Shown in pieces: positions 1 to 10,232 of a stretch of 55,505 bases of DNA. A model generated the notes under the pieces. It did no database searches. It saw only the letters and a list, made by a program, of their open reading frames with translations, and was not told the origin of the DNA. The stretch lies in the NCBI GenBank assembly GCA_035650655.1, contig DASRHG010000049.1:1-55505 (forward strand), given 5' to 3'. The position numbers and the translations under genes are program-made. Origin of the DNA: DASRHG01 sp035650655. Lineage in GTDB: Bacteria; Desulfobacterota; Binatia; DP-6. How positions within the stretch are numbered: the stretch's first letter is position 1; the number at the start of each line of letters is the position of its first letter.

Positions 1-93
1 GACCAGCAGGGCGGCGAGCACGACGAGCCACCGACGCCGGCGGCGGGCGAAGGCGGCGATCGTCATGACCACCCCGATGCTCTCAGCACTCAT
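1..93 (-). CDS. N-terminus of a putative membrane protein (partial)
   Basis: This is an open minus-strand frame cut by the left window edge. It starts with ATG at 93, or more probably ATG at 66, and reads a short polar head, a run of five arginines and then a hydrophobic stretch (WLVVLAALLV). That looks like the cytosolic head and first membrane segment of an integral membrane protein under the positive-inside rule. The Arg run before a first helix is common in MMPL/RND and other inner-membrane transporters, but 31 codons cannot identify the family. It is divergent from the sigma-54 activator at 428. Confidence 0.45.
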   Translation of the reverse strand, partial: MSAESIGVVMTIAAFARRRRRWLVVLAALLV

Positions 94-427
94 CGGACGG
101 CGCCGCAATAGGAGGACGCGCGGCATATCGCCGCGAGCGCCGGCCCCATCGATGCGATATGGGCGGCGGCCGCCGCGGAGTCCGAAGCGTCGGCGCGGCG
201 CACACTTGCCGTCGCACCCGGGTTGGCGCGTTTTCCGCATGGGGGTTGTGAGCGAAGCCGCCTCGCGGCATCCGTCGCCTCCGGGACCGCACCTGTAGAT
301 CGCCGTCCCGGGGCCCCGGTGGCGGGCCCCCTTCGCGCGGGACTCTCGAGCGTGCCAACGTCGGGTCCCCGCGGAGGGGTGTCCCGCCGTCGGCGCCCGA
401 CGGACGCTGTGGTAGAGGCTCGAGCGC
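94..427. other. Intergenic region between divergent genes
   Basis: These 334 bp separate the leftward membrane-protein start from the rightward sigma-54 activator and should hold both promoters. I found no convincing -35/-10 pair, -24/-12 element or terminator. A weak TAGAGG-like element lies about 10 bp before the activator ATG. Open frames here have no recognisable protein content. Confidence 0.5.
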
Positions 428-1915
<1,488 letters not shown>

Positions 1916-1998
1916 CCGAGGCAAGTTGCCACCTCCCTGCGTCAGGATGTCCCACGCACCGTCCCGTCCCGATTCGTCTGCCGCGATCGCGCCGCCCG

Positions 1999-2014
1999 TG
2001 GCACGTCGGTTGCC
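1999..2014 (+). promoter_or_regulatory. Sigma-54 (-24/-12) promoter
   Basis: TGGCACG-TCGG-TTGC matches the consensus TGGCACG-N4-TTGC exactly. The GG (2000-2001) and GC (2012-2013) dinucleotides are separated by the required 10 bp. Transcription would start near 2025, giving a ~100-nt leader to the hydrolase gene at 2122. The imperfect dyad GGCAAGTTGCC at 1920-1930, ~70 bp upstream, is a possible but unproven activator site. The promoter follows directly after a sigma-54 activator gene. Confidence 0.7.
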
Positions 2015-2121
2015 GAGCCGGCGATGGACGCAGCGGCGCGGCGGCGGCATCACGGCCCCGACGGCTCGCCTCGCGCCGGAGGCCGGCCCGTGAGCCGCGA
2101 GCGGGCGTGAGGAGGGACGGC

Positions 2122-3207
2122 ATGGCGAGACGAAGCGCGTGGCTGCTGGCGTCACTGGTCGCCCTGCTCCTGGCGGGCGGGCTGCTCCTCGCCACCGTGC
2201 CCGCGGCCCAGGATGCCGTGCTCCGGCGGATGGTCGCGCGGCGGATGCGCGCGGCGCCGCGCGACCTCTTCGCGGACGACGCGCTGCGCGTCCTCCTCTG
2301 CGGGACGTCCTCGCCGCTCCCGCACCCGACCCGGGCGAAGGCGTGCACGGCCGTGTTCGCCGGCGGGCGCTTCTGGATCGTCGACGTGGGGCCCGGGGCC
2401 TGGAACCGGCTCGCGCTCTCGCAGGTCGACGGCGCCCGGATCGCGGGCGTCCTCCTGACCCATTTCCATTCCGACCACATCGGCGAGCTGGGCGAGCTGA
2501 ACCTCCAGACCTGGGTGGCGGGGCGGCCGGGGCCGCTGCCGGTGTTCGGGCCGCCCGGCGTCGAGCGCGTCGTCGCCGGCTTCGCGGAGGCGTACGCGCT
2601 CGACTCGGGGTATCGGACGGCGCACCACGGGGCCGCGCTGCTTCCGCCGGAGGCGGGGCGGATGGAGGCCCACCCGGTCCCGGGGCCCGCAGAGCGCGGC
2701 GGGCTGGAGACCGTGCTCGACACGGACGGGGTGCGGATCACGGCGTTCGTGGTGACGCACGCCCCCGTGCGCCCCGCGTACGGGTACCGCTTCGACTACC
2801 GCGGCCGATCCGTCGTCGTGAGCGGCGACACGGTCCAGGACCGTGCCGTGGTCGCGGCGGCGCGCGGCGCCGACGTGCTCGTGCACGAGGCGCAGGCGAA
2901 CCACCTGGTCGCGATCCTGCGCGAGGCGGCCGAACGGTCCGCGCACCCGCGGATCGCGAAGATCCTGGGCGACATCCCCTCGTACCACACCTCGCCCGTG
3001 CAGGCGGCGGAGGTCGCGAACGAGGCGCACGTCCGCCTCCTCGTCCTCTCGCACCTCACACCGCCGCCGCCGGCCTGGCTCGTCGCCCGGGCGTTCGTGC
3101 GCGGCGTCGACGCCGTCCGCCCGCGCGGCTGGATCCTCGGCGACGACGGCCTCCTCGTCACGCTGCCGGCGGGAGGCGATGCCGTCCGGGTGGGGCGCGT
3201 CGAGTGA
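2122..3207 (+). CDS. Exported/anchored metallo-beta-lactamase-fold hydrolase
   Basis: The protein has 361 residues. ATG 2122 is preferred over the in-frame GTG at 2107 because GGAGGG lies 5 bp upstream (2111-2116). The N-terminus is Arg-rich followed by a long hydrophobic segment, so the protein is a signal-anchored or secreted periplasmic enzyme. The metal signature HFHSDH is at residues 114-119 within a RNase Z/arylsulfatase-like MBL fold; further His/Asp ligands are expected around SGDT and LSHL. The substrate cannot be told. It sits downstream of a sigma-54 promoter and activator, which suggests induced expression. It converges with the GT4 gene 10 bp away, where a 7-bp GC hairpin (3230-3247) overlaps that gene's end. 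Confidence 0.85.
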   Translation: MARRSAWLLASLVALLLAGGLLLATVPAAQDAVLRRMVARRMRAAPRDLFADDALRVLLCGTSSPLPHPTRAKACTAVFAGGRFWIVDVGPGAWNRLALSQVDGARIAGVLLTHFHSDHIGELGELNLQTWVAGRPGPLPVFGPPGVERVVAGFAEAYALDSGYRTAHHGAALLPPEAGRMEAHPVPGPAERGGLETVLDTDGVRITAFVVTHAPVRPAYGYRFDYRGRSVVVSGDTVQDRAVVAAARGADVLVHEAQANHLVAILREAAERSAHPRIAKILGDIPSYHTSPVQAAEVANEAHVRLLVLSHLTPPPPAWLVARAFVRGVDAVRPRGWILGDDGLLVTLPAGGDAVRVGRVE

Positions 3208-3217
3208 GCCGCGACGG

Positions 3218-4486
3218 CTACCCGAGCCCGCCCGCGGCCGCGCGGGCCGCACCCGACGCGGCCCGGCGCTCGACGACGCGGCGATAAACGTCGACCAGGC
3301 GGGCGAGGCTCTCCTCGAACCCGTACGCGCGCGCCGCCGCGTACGTCCGCTCGCGGGCGCGGGCGAGCTCCGCCGGGTGCTCGACGAGACGATCGATGCG
3401 CGCGGCGAGGTCCGCAGGATCGCCGGAGCGGAAGCGGAACTCGGGACCGATCGCGAGGCACTTCGAGGCGCTGTTCGGGCTGTCCGCGACGAGCACGGGC
3501 AGGCCGCAGCCCATCGCCTCGAGGACGGCCATGCCCTCGAGCTCGACCTCGCTGCAGTGCACGAAGAGGTCGGCCGTGTTGTACAGGCGCTCGAGCCGGA
3601 CGGTCGAGAAGAAGCCGATCAGCGGTGGATGCGGGAGCGCCTGCGCGCGGCGCCGGAGCGCGCGCTCCTGCGGCCCGGCGCCGGCGACGACGAGCCGGAG
3701 CCGGTCGCGGTGCCGCGAGCGCCGCACCGCCTCGAACAAGACGTCGTGACGCTTCTCTGGCGCGAGGCGACCCACGGCGAGGAGCACGAACGCGTGCTCC
3801 TCGCCCGGCTCGCGCGCGACGGTGCGCCGGGTGATCGCCGGGGCGACGCCGTTCGACACGACGAACGAGGGCGTCGTGAGGCCGTGCGCGCGCAGCAGGT
3901 CCTCCGCGAACCGGGTGGGACACGCGACCGCGTCCGCGCGGTTGTAGAAGCGGTCGACCCAGAACCGGTACATCGCCTCCGAGAGCCGCCGGCTCTTCAG
4001 GCCGACGTTGTAGAGGATGTTCTCCGGCTGCACGTGGAACGCGGCCACGACGGGGACGCCCACGCGGCGCGCGCACGCGAGCGCGACGAACGACGCCCAG
4101 AACGGGAACTGGAGGTGGACGACGTCCGCGCCGGCGAACGCGGCCTCCATGACCGCCCGTCGGGGCATGGCGAAGGTGAAGCCGTTCGCCTTCATCCGGC
4201 GAAGCGGCACCTGGAGCCCCGGCAGCACGACCCGCCCCGGGCTCGTCCGCCCGCCGGTCGTGAGAACGGTCACGTCGTGGTCCTTCCGGAGCCCATCCAC
4301 GAAGCGCATCGCCGAATGCGTGCCGCCCGAGGCGCCGCCGTCGAAGGTGTCGGTCAGGAACGCGATGCGGAGCCCGGTCCGCGGCCCGGACGTCCGCGGG
4401 TGGTCGCCAGGTCGCGTGGCGCCGGCCACGTGGCGGGCGCGGCTGACCGGACGGCCCGGCCGTACGACGTCAGACGTCACATTCAT
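3218..4486 (-). CDS. GT4-family glycosyltransferase
   Basis: The 422-residue protein belongs to the GT-B fold retaining glycosyltransferases (Glyco_transf_4 plus Glycos_transf_1). The conserved N-terminal domain begins at about residue 38 with LRIAFLTDTF and a Gly-rich GGASGG loop. The C-terminal nucleotide-sugar domain contains LLAVGRLAPEKRHDVL and a region typical of the E-x7-E motif (EVELEGMAVLEAMGCG). The first ~37 residues are low-complexity and may not be translated; no clear ribosome binding site supports ATG 4486. It likely transfers a sugar to a lipid or envelope glycan, acceptor unknown. It converges on the MBL gene and diverges from the MFS gene. Confidence 0.85.
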   Translation of the reverse strand: MNVTSDVVRPGRPVSRARHVAGATRPGDHPRTSGPRTGLRIAFLTDTFDGGASGGTHSAMRFVDGLRKDHDVTVLTTGGRTSPGRVVLPGLQVPLRRMKANGFTFAMPRRAVMEAAFAGADVVHLQFPFWASFVALACARRVGVPVVAAFHVQPENILYNVGLKSRRLSEAMYRFWVDRFYNRADAVACPTRFAEDLLRAHGLTTPSFVVSNGVAPAITRRTVAREPGEEHAFVLLAVGRLAPEKRHDVLFEAVRRSRHRDRLRLVVAGAGPQERALRRRAQALPHPPLIGFFSTVRLERLYNTADLFVHCSEVELEGMAVLEAMGCGLPVLVADSPNSASKCLAIGPEFRFRSGDPADLAARIDRLVEHPAELARARERTYAAARAYGFEESLARLVDVYRRVVERRAASGAARAAAGGLG

Positions 4487-4617
4487 GCAGGAAGTCCCCC
4501 CCGGGCTCGGCCGGTCGGAAACGCCTCCGATAGACGATTGCGAGCATTACGGCAACGCGGGGCGCGCGGCACACGCGGGATGTCGCGCGCGACGCCTCGG
4601 TGGATGATCAGGGCTCG

Positions 4618-5787
4618 ATGCGCGGCGCGTTCGGCCGGTTCCTCGTCCTGTACGCGCTCCTCTACGGCGCCTTCGGGACGAGCTCCCCATTCCTGCCGCG
4701 GTTCTTCGAGTCACGCGGATGCGGGCCGGAGGCGATCGGGCTCGTGTTCGGGCTCGGGACGGCGGCGCGGCTCGTCTCGGGGCCCCTCGCGGGACGCGCG
4801 GCCGACCTCCTCGGGGCGTGGCGCGCCGTGCTGGCGTGCTCGCTCCTCGCCGCCGCCGCCGTCGCCCTCGGTCTTCTCCACGCGCACCCATTCACGGTCC
4901 TCCTCGCCGTCGGCGTCGCGCACGCCGCCGCGCTCGCGCCCACGACGACGCTCGCCGACGCGCTCGCGCTCGCGGCCGCCGCGCCGCGGTGGGCGCGTTT
5001 CGAGTACGGCTGGGTGCGCGGCGCCGCCTCCGGCGCGTTCGTCGCCGGCTCGCTCGTCGCGGGCCAGGTGCTCCGCGCGGCGCCGCTCGACGCGGTCGTC
5101 TGCATGCAGGCCGGGCTGCTCGCGGCCGCGGCCGCCGCCGTCCCGCTCGTCCCGTGGCATGGATGCCCCCCGCGACCCGCGAGCGCCGCCCGGGCGCCGG
5201 TCGGCGGCGTCGCCGCGCTCCTCCGCCTGCCGCCGTTCCGCCGGCTCGTCGCCGTCGCCGCCCTCGTGCTGGGCGCGCACGCGATGCACGACGGCTTCGC
5301 GATGGTCCGCTGGAACGCGGCCGGCATCGGGTCCGCGGCGAGCAGCGTGCTCTGGTCGGAATCGGTGGTGGCCGAGGTCGCGATGTTCTTCCTCCTGGGG
5401 CCCGCGCTCGTCACCCGGCTCGCCCCGCGCGGCGCCATGGCGGTTGCGGCCCTCGCGGGGATCGTCCGCTGGACCGTCATGGCCGCCACGACGGCCCTCC
5501 CCGCGCTCGCCCTCGTCCAGCCGCTCCACGGCTTCACCTTCGCGCTCCTGCATCTCGCCTGCATGCGGGAGATCGCCGCCGTCGTGCCGCCCGCGCTCGG
5601 GGCGACCGCGCAGGCGCTCTACGCCGTCGGCGCGACGGCGATGCTCGCGCTCCTCACGGTCGGGGCGGGGACGCTCTACGCGCGCTTCGGCGCCCGCGGG
5701 TTCCTCGCCATGACGCTCCTCTGCGCCGTCGCGCTGCCGCTGGCGCTCGCGCCGCGCGGCGGCGCGCGCGCCGTTCAACCTTCTTGA
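4618..5787 (+). CDS. MFS transporter (MFS_1_like type)
   Basis: The protein has ~389 residues and about twelve hydrophobic segments, with the major-facilitator loop between helices 2 and 3 (GPLAGRAADLLG, near residue 55). The layout resembles the MFS_1_like/phenylpropionate permease (HcaT) branch. A GTG at 4600 is an alternative start; ATG 4618 is chosen because it begins the conserved N-terminal helix and has AGGG just upstream. It precedes molybdenum hydroxylase, amidase and Rieske oxygenase genes on the same strand, so uptake of an aromatic or heterocyclic substrate is a reasonable inference. Confidence 0.8.
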   Translation: MRGAFGRFLVLYALLYGAFGTSSPFLPRFFESRGCGPEAIGLVFGLGTAARLVSGPLAGRAADLLGAWRAVLACSLLAAAAVALGLLHAHPFTVLLAVGVAHAAALAPTTTLADALALAAAAPRWARFEYGWVRGAASGAFVAGSLVAGQVLRAAPLDAVVCMQAGLLAAAAAAVPLVPWHGCPPRPASAARAPVGGVAALLRLPPFRRLVAVAALVLGAHAMHDGFAMVRWNAAGIGSAASSVLWSESVVAEVAMFFLLGPALVTRLAPRGAMAVAALAGIVRWTVMAATTALPALALVQPLHGFTFALLHLACMREIAAVVPPALGATAQALYAVGATAMLALLTVGAGTLYARFGARGFLAMTLLCAVALPLALAPRGGARAVQPS

Positions 5788-5863
5788 TCGCGAACCGCAC
5801 CGCGTCGTGGGTTGCGCGGGCCTGCCGCTCGGACTACAGACCCGACTCGCCGGGAGGCGCGGG

Positions 5864-8224
5864 ATGCGCGGACCGATGAAGATGGTGGGCGCGCGGGTGC
5901 AGCGCGTCGAGGATCCGCGCTACCTGCTCGGCAAGGCGAACTTCGTCGCCGATCTCTCGCTGCGCGGCATGCTCGAGGTCGCGTTCCTCCGGAGCCCGCA
6001 CGCGCACGCGCACATCCGGGCGATCGACGTCGCGGCGGCGGCGCGCCATCCCGGCGTGCGCGCCGTCGTCACGTGGGCGGACCTGCGCGGCGTCGTGAAG
6101 CCGCTCCGCACGATGCTCGACCGGACGAAGCACCCGACGTACAAGGCGGCCGACCAGACGGTCCTCGCGAGCGAGAAGGTCCGCTTCGTCGGGGAGGCCG
6201 TGGCCGCGGTCGTCGCCGAGAGCCGCTACGTCGCCGAGGACGCGCTCGAGCGGATCGCCGTCGACTGGGAGCCGCTCGCCGCCGTCGTCGACCCGGAGCG
6301 GGCGCTCGCCGAGCGCGGGACGCTCGTCCACGACGAGTGGGGCGACAACGTCGTGGTGAGCGTCGAGCTCGCGACGCCCGGCATCGACGACGTGTTCCGC
6401 GGCGCCGCGGTCGTCGTCCGGGACCGCTTCCGCTCGAACCGGCACTGGGCGCTCCCGCTCGAGCCCCGCGGCTGCGTCGTCGCCCACGACGTCGCGACCG
6501 GCCGGCTGACGGCCTGGGCGTCGACCCAGATGCCGCACCTCCTCCGGACCGCGCTCGCGGAGCACCTGGGACACCCCGAGGATCGGATCCGCGTCGTCGC
6601 GCCCGACGTCGGCGGCGGCTTCGGGCTCAAGGCGCACGTGCACCCGGAAGAGCTCGTCACGGCCGCGCTCGCCCGCCGGCTCGGCGTGCCGATTCGGTGG
6701 CTCGAGGACCGCCACGAGAGCTTCATGGCGTCCCACCATGCGAAGGACGAGATCGTGGACGCCGAGCTCGCCGTCGACCGGGACGGCACCCTCCTCGGTC
6801 TCCGCTTCCGCGCGGTCTCGGACGCCGGCGCGTACAACGCGTATCCCTTCAACTCCGCGCTCGAGGTCGCGCAGCTCGTCTGGATCCTGCCCGGACCGTA
6901 CCGGATCCGGAACTACGCCGCGTCGGCGCGCGCGGTCGCGACGAACAAGCCGCCCCTCGCCGCCTATCGCGGAGTCGCGGCGCCCACGGCGTGCTTCGTG
7001 ACGGAGGGGCTCCTCGATCGCGCCGCGCGCGAGCTCGGCATCGACCCGGCCGACATCCGTCGCCGGAACATGCTCCGCGCGGAGGAATTCCCGTACACGA
7101 CGGTGAGCGGCCTCACCTACGAGATCGGCGGCCACCAGGAGTGCCTCGAGAAAGCGCTCGCGGCGGTCGGCTACGACGGCTTCCGTCGCGAGCAGGCGGC
7201 GCTCCGCGCGCGCGGGATCTACCGGGGCATCGGCATCGGCTGCTACGTGGAGATGACGGCGATCGGGTCGACGTTCTGGAGCGAGGCCGGCGCGCCGGTC
7301 TCGATGTACGACTCGGCGCTCGTCCGGATCGACCCGTCCGGCCACGCGACCGTCTACACGGGGACGCACTCGCACGGGCAGGCGCACGAGACCGTGTTCG
7401 CGCAGATCGCGAGCGACCAGCTCGGGATCCCGATCGAGCACATCACCGTCCGTCTCGGCGACACGAACGACACCCCGTACGGCTGGGGCGCCGGTGCGAG
7501 CCGGAGCGCCGTCGTCGGCGGCGGCGCCGTCCTCCGCGCGGCGCAGACCGTCGCCGGGAAGATGAAGCGGCTCGCCGGGCACAAGCTCGAGATCGCGCCG
7601 GACGACGTCGAGCTGGCCGGCGGGCGGGCGCAGGCGAAGGGCGCCCCCGCGCGCTTCGTCACGATCCCCGACCTCGCACGGGAGTCGCTCTTCAGCAACG
7701 CGGGCGCCCTGCCGCCGGGCGAGACGCCCGGCCTCGAGGCCACCTATTACTACGAGCCGCCCCCCGTCACGTATCCGAACGCGACGCACGTCGCGGTCGT
7801 CGAGGTCGATCCCGAGACGGGCGCGCTCCGCATCCTGCGCTACGTCGTCGCCGAGGACATCGGCACGATGATCAACCCGATGGTCGTCGACGGCCAGATC
7901 GCGGGCGGCGTCGCGCAGGGCCTCGGCGGCGCGCTCCTCGAGCAGCTCGTCTACGACGACGCGGGACAGCTCCTCACGACCTCGCTCATGGACTACCTCG
8001 TCCCCTCGTCCGCGGACGTCCCGCCCATCGACATCGTGCACCACGAGACGCCCTCCCCGCTCACGATCGGCGGCTTCAAGGGATGCGGCGAGGGCGGCGT
8101 GATCGGCGCGTTCGGGGCGATCGGGAACGCGGTGCACGACGCGCTCGCGCCGTTCGGCGCGCGGGTCGTCGAGCTGCCGCTCCATCCCGAGCGGGTTCGC
8201 CGGCTCGCCGCCGGAGCGGGCTAG
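5864..8224 (+). CDS. Xanthine dehydrogenase/CoxL-family molybdopterin subunit
   Basis: The protein has 786 residues, the usual length for the large subunit of CO-dehydrogenase-type molybdenum hydroxylases. ATG 5864 is chosen for the GGGAGG at 5852-5857; a GTG at 5807 is possible. Family motifs seen are the N-terminal RVEDPRYLLGKANFVADL region, the cofactor loop GGGFGLK, an AYRG loop, QGLGGALLEQ, and the C-terminal GCGEGG containing the catalytic Glu. The loop after AYRG reads VAAP and not the CSFR of true CO dehydrogenases or GAGR of most homologues, so CO is unlikely. No FAD (CoxM) or 2Fe-2S (CoxS) partner gene is present nearby, which is unusual. Eight bp separate it from the amidase gene. 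Confidence 0.88.
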   Translation: MRGPMKMVGARVQRVEDPRYLLGKANFVADLSLRGMLEVAFLRSPHAHAHIRAIDVAAAARHPGVRAVVTWADLRGVVKPLRTMLDRTKHPTYKAADQTVLASEKVRFVGEAVAAVVAESRYVAEDALERIAVDWEPLAAVVDPERALAERGTLVHDEWGDNVVVSVELATPGIDDVFRGAAVVVRDRFRSNRHWALPLEPRGCVVAHDVATGRLTAWASTQMPHLLRTALAEHLGHPEDRIRVVAPDVGGGFGLKAHVHPEELVTAALARRLGVPIRWLEDRHESFMASHHAKDEIVDAELAVDRDGTLLGLRFRAVSDAGAYNAYPFNSALEVAQLVWILPGPYRIRNYAASARAVATNKPPLAAYRGVAAPTACFVTEGLLDRAARELGIDPADIRRRNMLRAEEFPYTTVSGLTYEIGGHQECLEKALAAVGYDGFRREQAALRARGIYRGIGIGCYVEMTAIGSTFWSEAGAPVSMYDSALVRIDPSGHATVYTGTHSHGQAHETVFAQIASDQLGIPIEHITVRLGDTNDTPYGWGAGASRSAVVGGGAVLRAAQTVAGKMKRLAGHKLEIAPDDVELAGGRAQAKGAPARFVTIPDLARESLFSNAGALPPGETPGLEATYYYEPPPVTYPNATHVAVVEVDPETGALRILRYVVAEDIGTMINPMVVDGQIAGGVAQGLGGALLEQLVYDDAGQLLTTSLMDYLVPSSADVPPIDIVHHETPSPLTIGGFKGCGEGGVIGAFGAIGNAVHDALAPFGARVVELPLHPERVRRLAAGAG

Positions 8225-8232
8225 GAGGGACG

Positions 8233-9000
8233 ATGGGAGCCGAGAGGCGACACGGCCGCCCCGCGCGGCCGGCGCGCGGGCGCGGCACGGAGGGGCGGTG
8301 GGGCGAGCTCGAAGCGACGCAGCGTCTCTACGCGTCGCGCGGCATCGGGGAGCGCGTGGGGTTCGGGGCGCGCCCCGCGGTCCTCGTCGTCGACTTCCAA
8401 CGCGGGCTCACGGATCCGGCGGCGTCGGCGCTCGGCGCGCGGCTGGACGACGAGATCGCCGCGTGCCGGCGTCTCCTCGACACCGCCCGCGCGGCCCGCG
8501 TGCCGATCCACTACACGACGACCGCATACGGCGCGGCACCCGGCGACGGCGGGCCGTTCCGGCGCAAGCTCCCCAGGCTGGCGGACCTCCGGGAGGGGAC
8601 GCCGCTCGTCGACATCGACCCGCGGCTCGCGCGGCGCCCGACGGAGACGGTGTGGGCGAAGCGCGGGGCGAGCGCGTTCTTCGGGACGGCGCTCGCCGCG
8701 GCCCTCACCGCCGCGGGCGTCGACACCGTGCTCGTCGCCGGCTGCACGACGTCGGGCTGCATCCGCGCCTCGGTGGTCGACGCCTGCCAGCACGGCTTTC
8801 GCGCGATCGTCGTGCGCGAAGCCGTCGGCGACCGCGCCCGGGCCCCCCACGAGGCCAACCTGTTCGACATGGACGCGAAATACGGGGACGTGGTCCCGCT
8901 CCGCGCCGCGCTCGCGTTCCTCGGGGCCCTTCGCGCGCCCCGCGTCGCGTCCGCGTCCGGCGAGCGGCGCGCACGTCTGGCGCGAGGCAGCCGGCGATGA
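8233..9000 (+). CDS. Isochorismatase-family cysteine amidohydrolase
   Basis: The protein has 255 residues. Start ATG 8233 follows GGAGGG at 8224-8229. The Cys-hydrolase catalytic triad is visible: Asp54 in VVDFQRG, Lys143 in WAKRGASAF, and Cys176 in TTSGCIRAS. The block GFGARPAVLVVDFQRGLTDP and the length resemble N-carbamoylsarcosine amidase and maleamate amidohydrolase (NicF), not isochorismatase itself. It therefore probably releases ammonia from an acyl amide or carbamoyl intermediate. It shares an ATGA stop/start overlap with the Rieske oxygenase gene, so the two are likely translationally coupled. Confidence 0.87.
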   Translation: MGAERRHGRPARPARGRGTEGRWGELEATQRLYASRGIGERVGFGARPAVLVVDFQRGLTDPAASALGARLDDEIAACRRLLDTARAARVPIHYTTTAYGAAPGDGGPFRRKLPRLADLREGTPLVDIDPRLARRPTETVWAKRGASAFFGTALAAALTAAGVDTVLVAGCTTSGCIRASVVDACQHGFRAIVVREAVGDRARAPHEANLFDMDAKYGDVVPLRAALAFLGALRAPRVASASGERRARLARGSRR

Positions 9001-10226
9001 GCACCGCGACGCGGAGCGCACGCTGGACGCTCGACTACCCCCGGCTCGGCACCGGGCCGTTGCCCGTCGAGCCGTACGTCTCGCAGGATCACTTCGAGCT
9101 CGTGCGGGACCGGGTCTTCCGGCGCTCGTGGCTCTGCACGGGCAAGCGGACGGACGAGATCCCGCGGCCGGGCGACTTCCTCGTGCAGACCGTCGAGATG
9201 CTCGGCGCGTCGATCCTCGTCGTCCGCGGGAAGGACGGCGCTCTCCGCGCCTTCCACAACGTCTGCAAGCATCGCGGCAACAAGCTCACCCGGGCCGCGT
9301 TCGGGTCGTGCCGCGCGGCGCTCGTGTGCGGCTACCACGGCTGGGTCTACGGCTTCGACGGCAGGCTCGCGTCCGTCACCGAAGAGGACATGTTCTTCGA
9401 CCTCCGGAAGGACGGCCTCGATCTCACCCCGGTTGCGCTCGACACCTGGGCCGGGTTCATCTTCGTCCACCTCGACCCCGAGCCGAAGGAGACGCTGCGG
9501 GAGCACCTGGGCGAGCTGCCCGCCCTGTACGCGGGCTATCCGTTCGACGCGCTGTCCGTCTCCTTCTCCTACACGGCGGAGCTGAGCTGCGGGTGGAACG
9601 TGCTCCGCGACTCGCAGCTCGAGGGCTACCACTTGAAGTACCTGCACAAGCGGACCGTCCCCGGCTCGATGGTGAATCGCGCGGATCCGTCGCGCCACAC
9701 GCTCGACTTCAAGCTCTTCCGCCGCCACGCCGTCGGCTCGTGGTACGGCGCACGCTCGGGGGACGACACGGGGCCGGTCGGGCGGCTCGCGGCGCGGATC
9801 GGCCAGACCCTCGGCTCGGCGGCGACGGCGCTCTCGGATCCGAACCGCTGGCCCGTCGGCCTGAACCCGACGCGCGCGGCGGACTGGTTCTTCGACGTCT
9901 GCTACGTCTTCCCGAACTTCCACATCATCTTCGTCGGCCTGCACGCGTTCGCGACCCACACGATGTGGCCGCTCACGCGGAACCGGACCCGGTGGAACGC
10001 GCGGGGCTACTTCCCGCCCGTGAAGACGCTGCCCGAGCGCTTCAGCCGCGAGTTCACGAAGTGCGGCATCCGGGACCTCTGGCTCGAGGACGGCAGCATG
10101 CTCGAAGGCACGCAGATCGGGCTCGAGTCGGGGGCGATCCGCGAGATCCAGATCCAGGACCAGGAGATCATGATCCGACACGCCGAGGCGGTGGTGCACG
10201 AGATGATCGCCGACGGGGCGCGCTGA
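8997..10226 (+). CDS. Rieske non-heme iron oxygenase, alpha subunit
   Basis: The 409-residue protein carries the Rieske 2Fe-2S ligands CxH (Cys90, His92) and CxxH (Cys111, His114), followed by a catalytic domain with Glu209...His212...His217 (EGYHLKYLH), the mononuclear iron site of ring-hydroxylating oxygenases. It resembles oxygenases acting on aromatic or quaternary-amine substrates that work as homotrimers without a beta subunit; no beta subunit, ferredoxin or reductase gene is present here. ATG 8997 overlaps the upstream TGA (ATGA). Six bp downstream begins a small gene of unknown function. Confidence 0.9.
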   Translation: MSTATRSARWTLDYPRLGTGPLPVEPYVSQDHFELVRDRVFRRSWLCTGKRTDEIPRPGDFLVQTVEMLGASILVVRGKDGALRAFHNVCKHRGNKLTRAAFGSCRAALVCGYHGWVYGFDGRLASVTEEDMFFDLRKDGLDLTPVALDTWAGFIFVHLDPEPKETLREHLGELPALYAGYPFDALSVSFSYTAELSCGWNVLRDSQLEGYHLKYLHKRTVPGSMVNRADPSRHTLDFKLFRRHAVGSWYGARSGDDTGPVGRLAARIGQTLGSAATALSDPNRWPVGLNPTRAADWFFDVCYVFPNFHIIFVGLHAFATHTMWPLTRNRTRWNARGYFPPVKTLPERFSREFTKCGIRDLWLEDGSMLEGTQIGLESGAIREIQIQDQEIMIRHAEAVVHEMIADGAR

Positions 10227-10232
10227 CGCGCG

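Noticed and set aside
3230..3247. GC hairpin at the end of the GT4 gene as a terminator
   Set aside because: Only seven base pairs, inside coding sequence, and such stems arise often by chance at this GC content.
5807..5863. GTG 5807 as start of the molybdenum hydroxylase gene
   Set aside because: The extra 19 residues are not family-like, and ATG 5864 has GGGAGG at the right distance.
5864..8224. Calling the CoxL-like protein a carbon monoxide dehydrogenase
   Set aside because: The AYRCSFR active-site loop of true CO dehydrogenase is absent and the other two subunits are missing.
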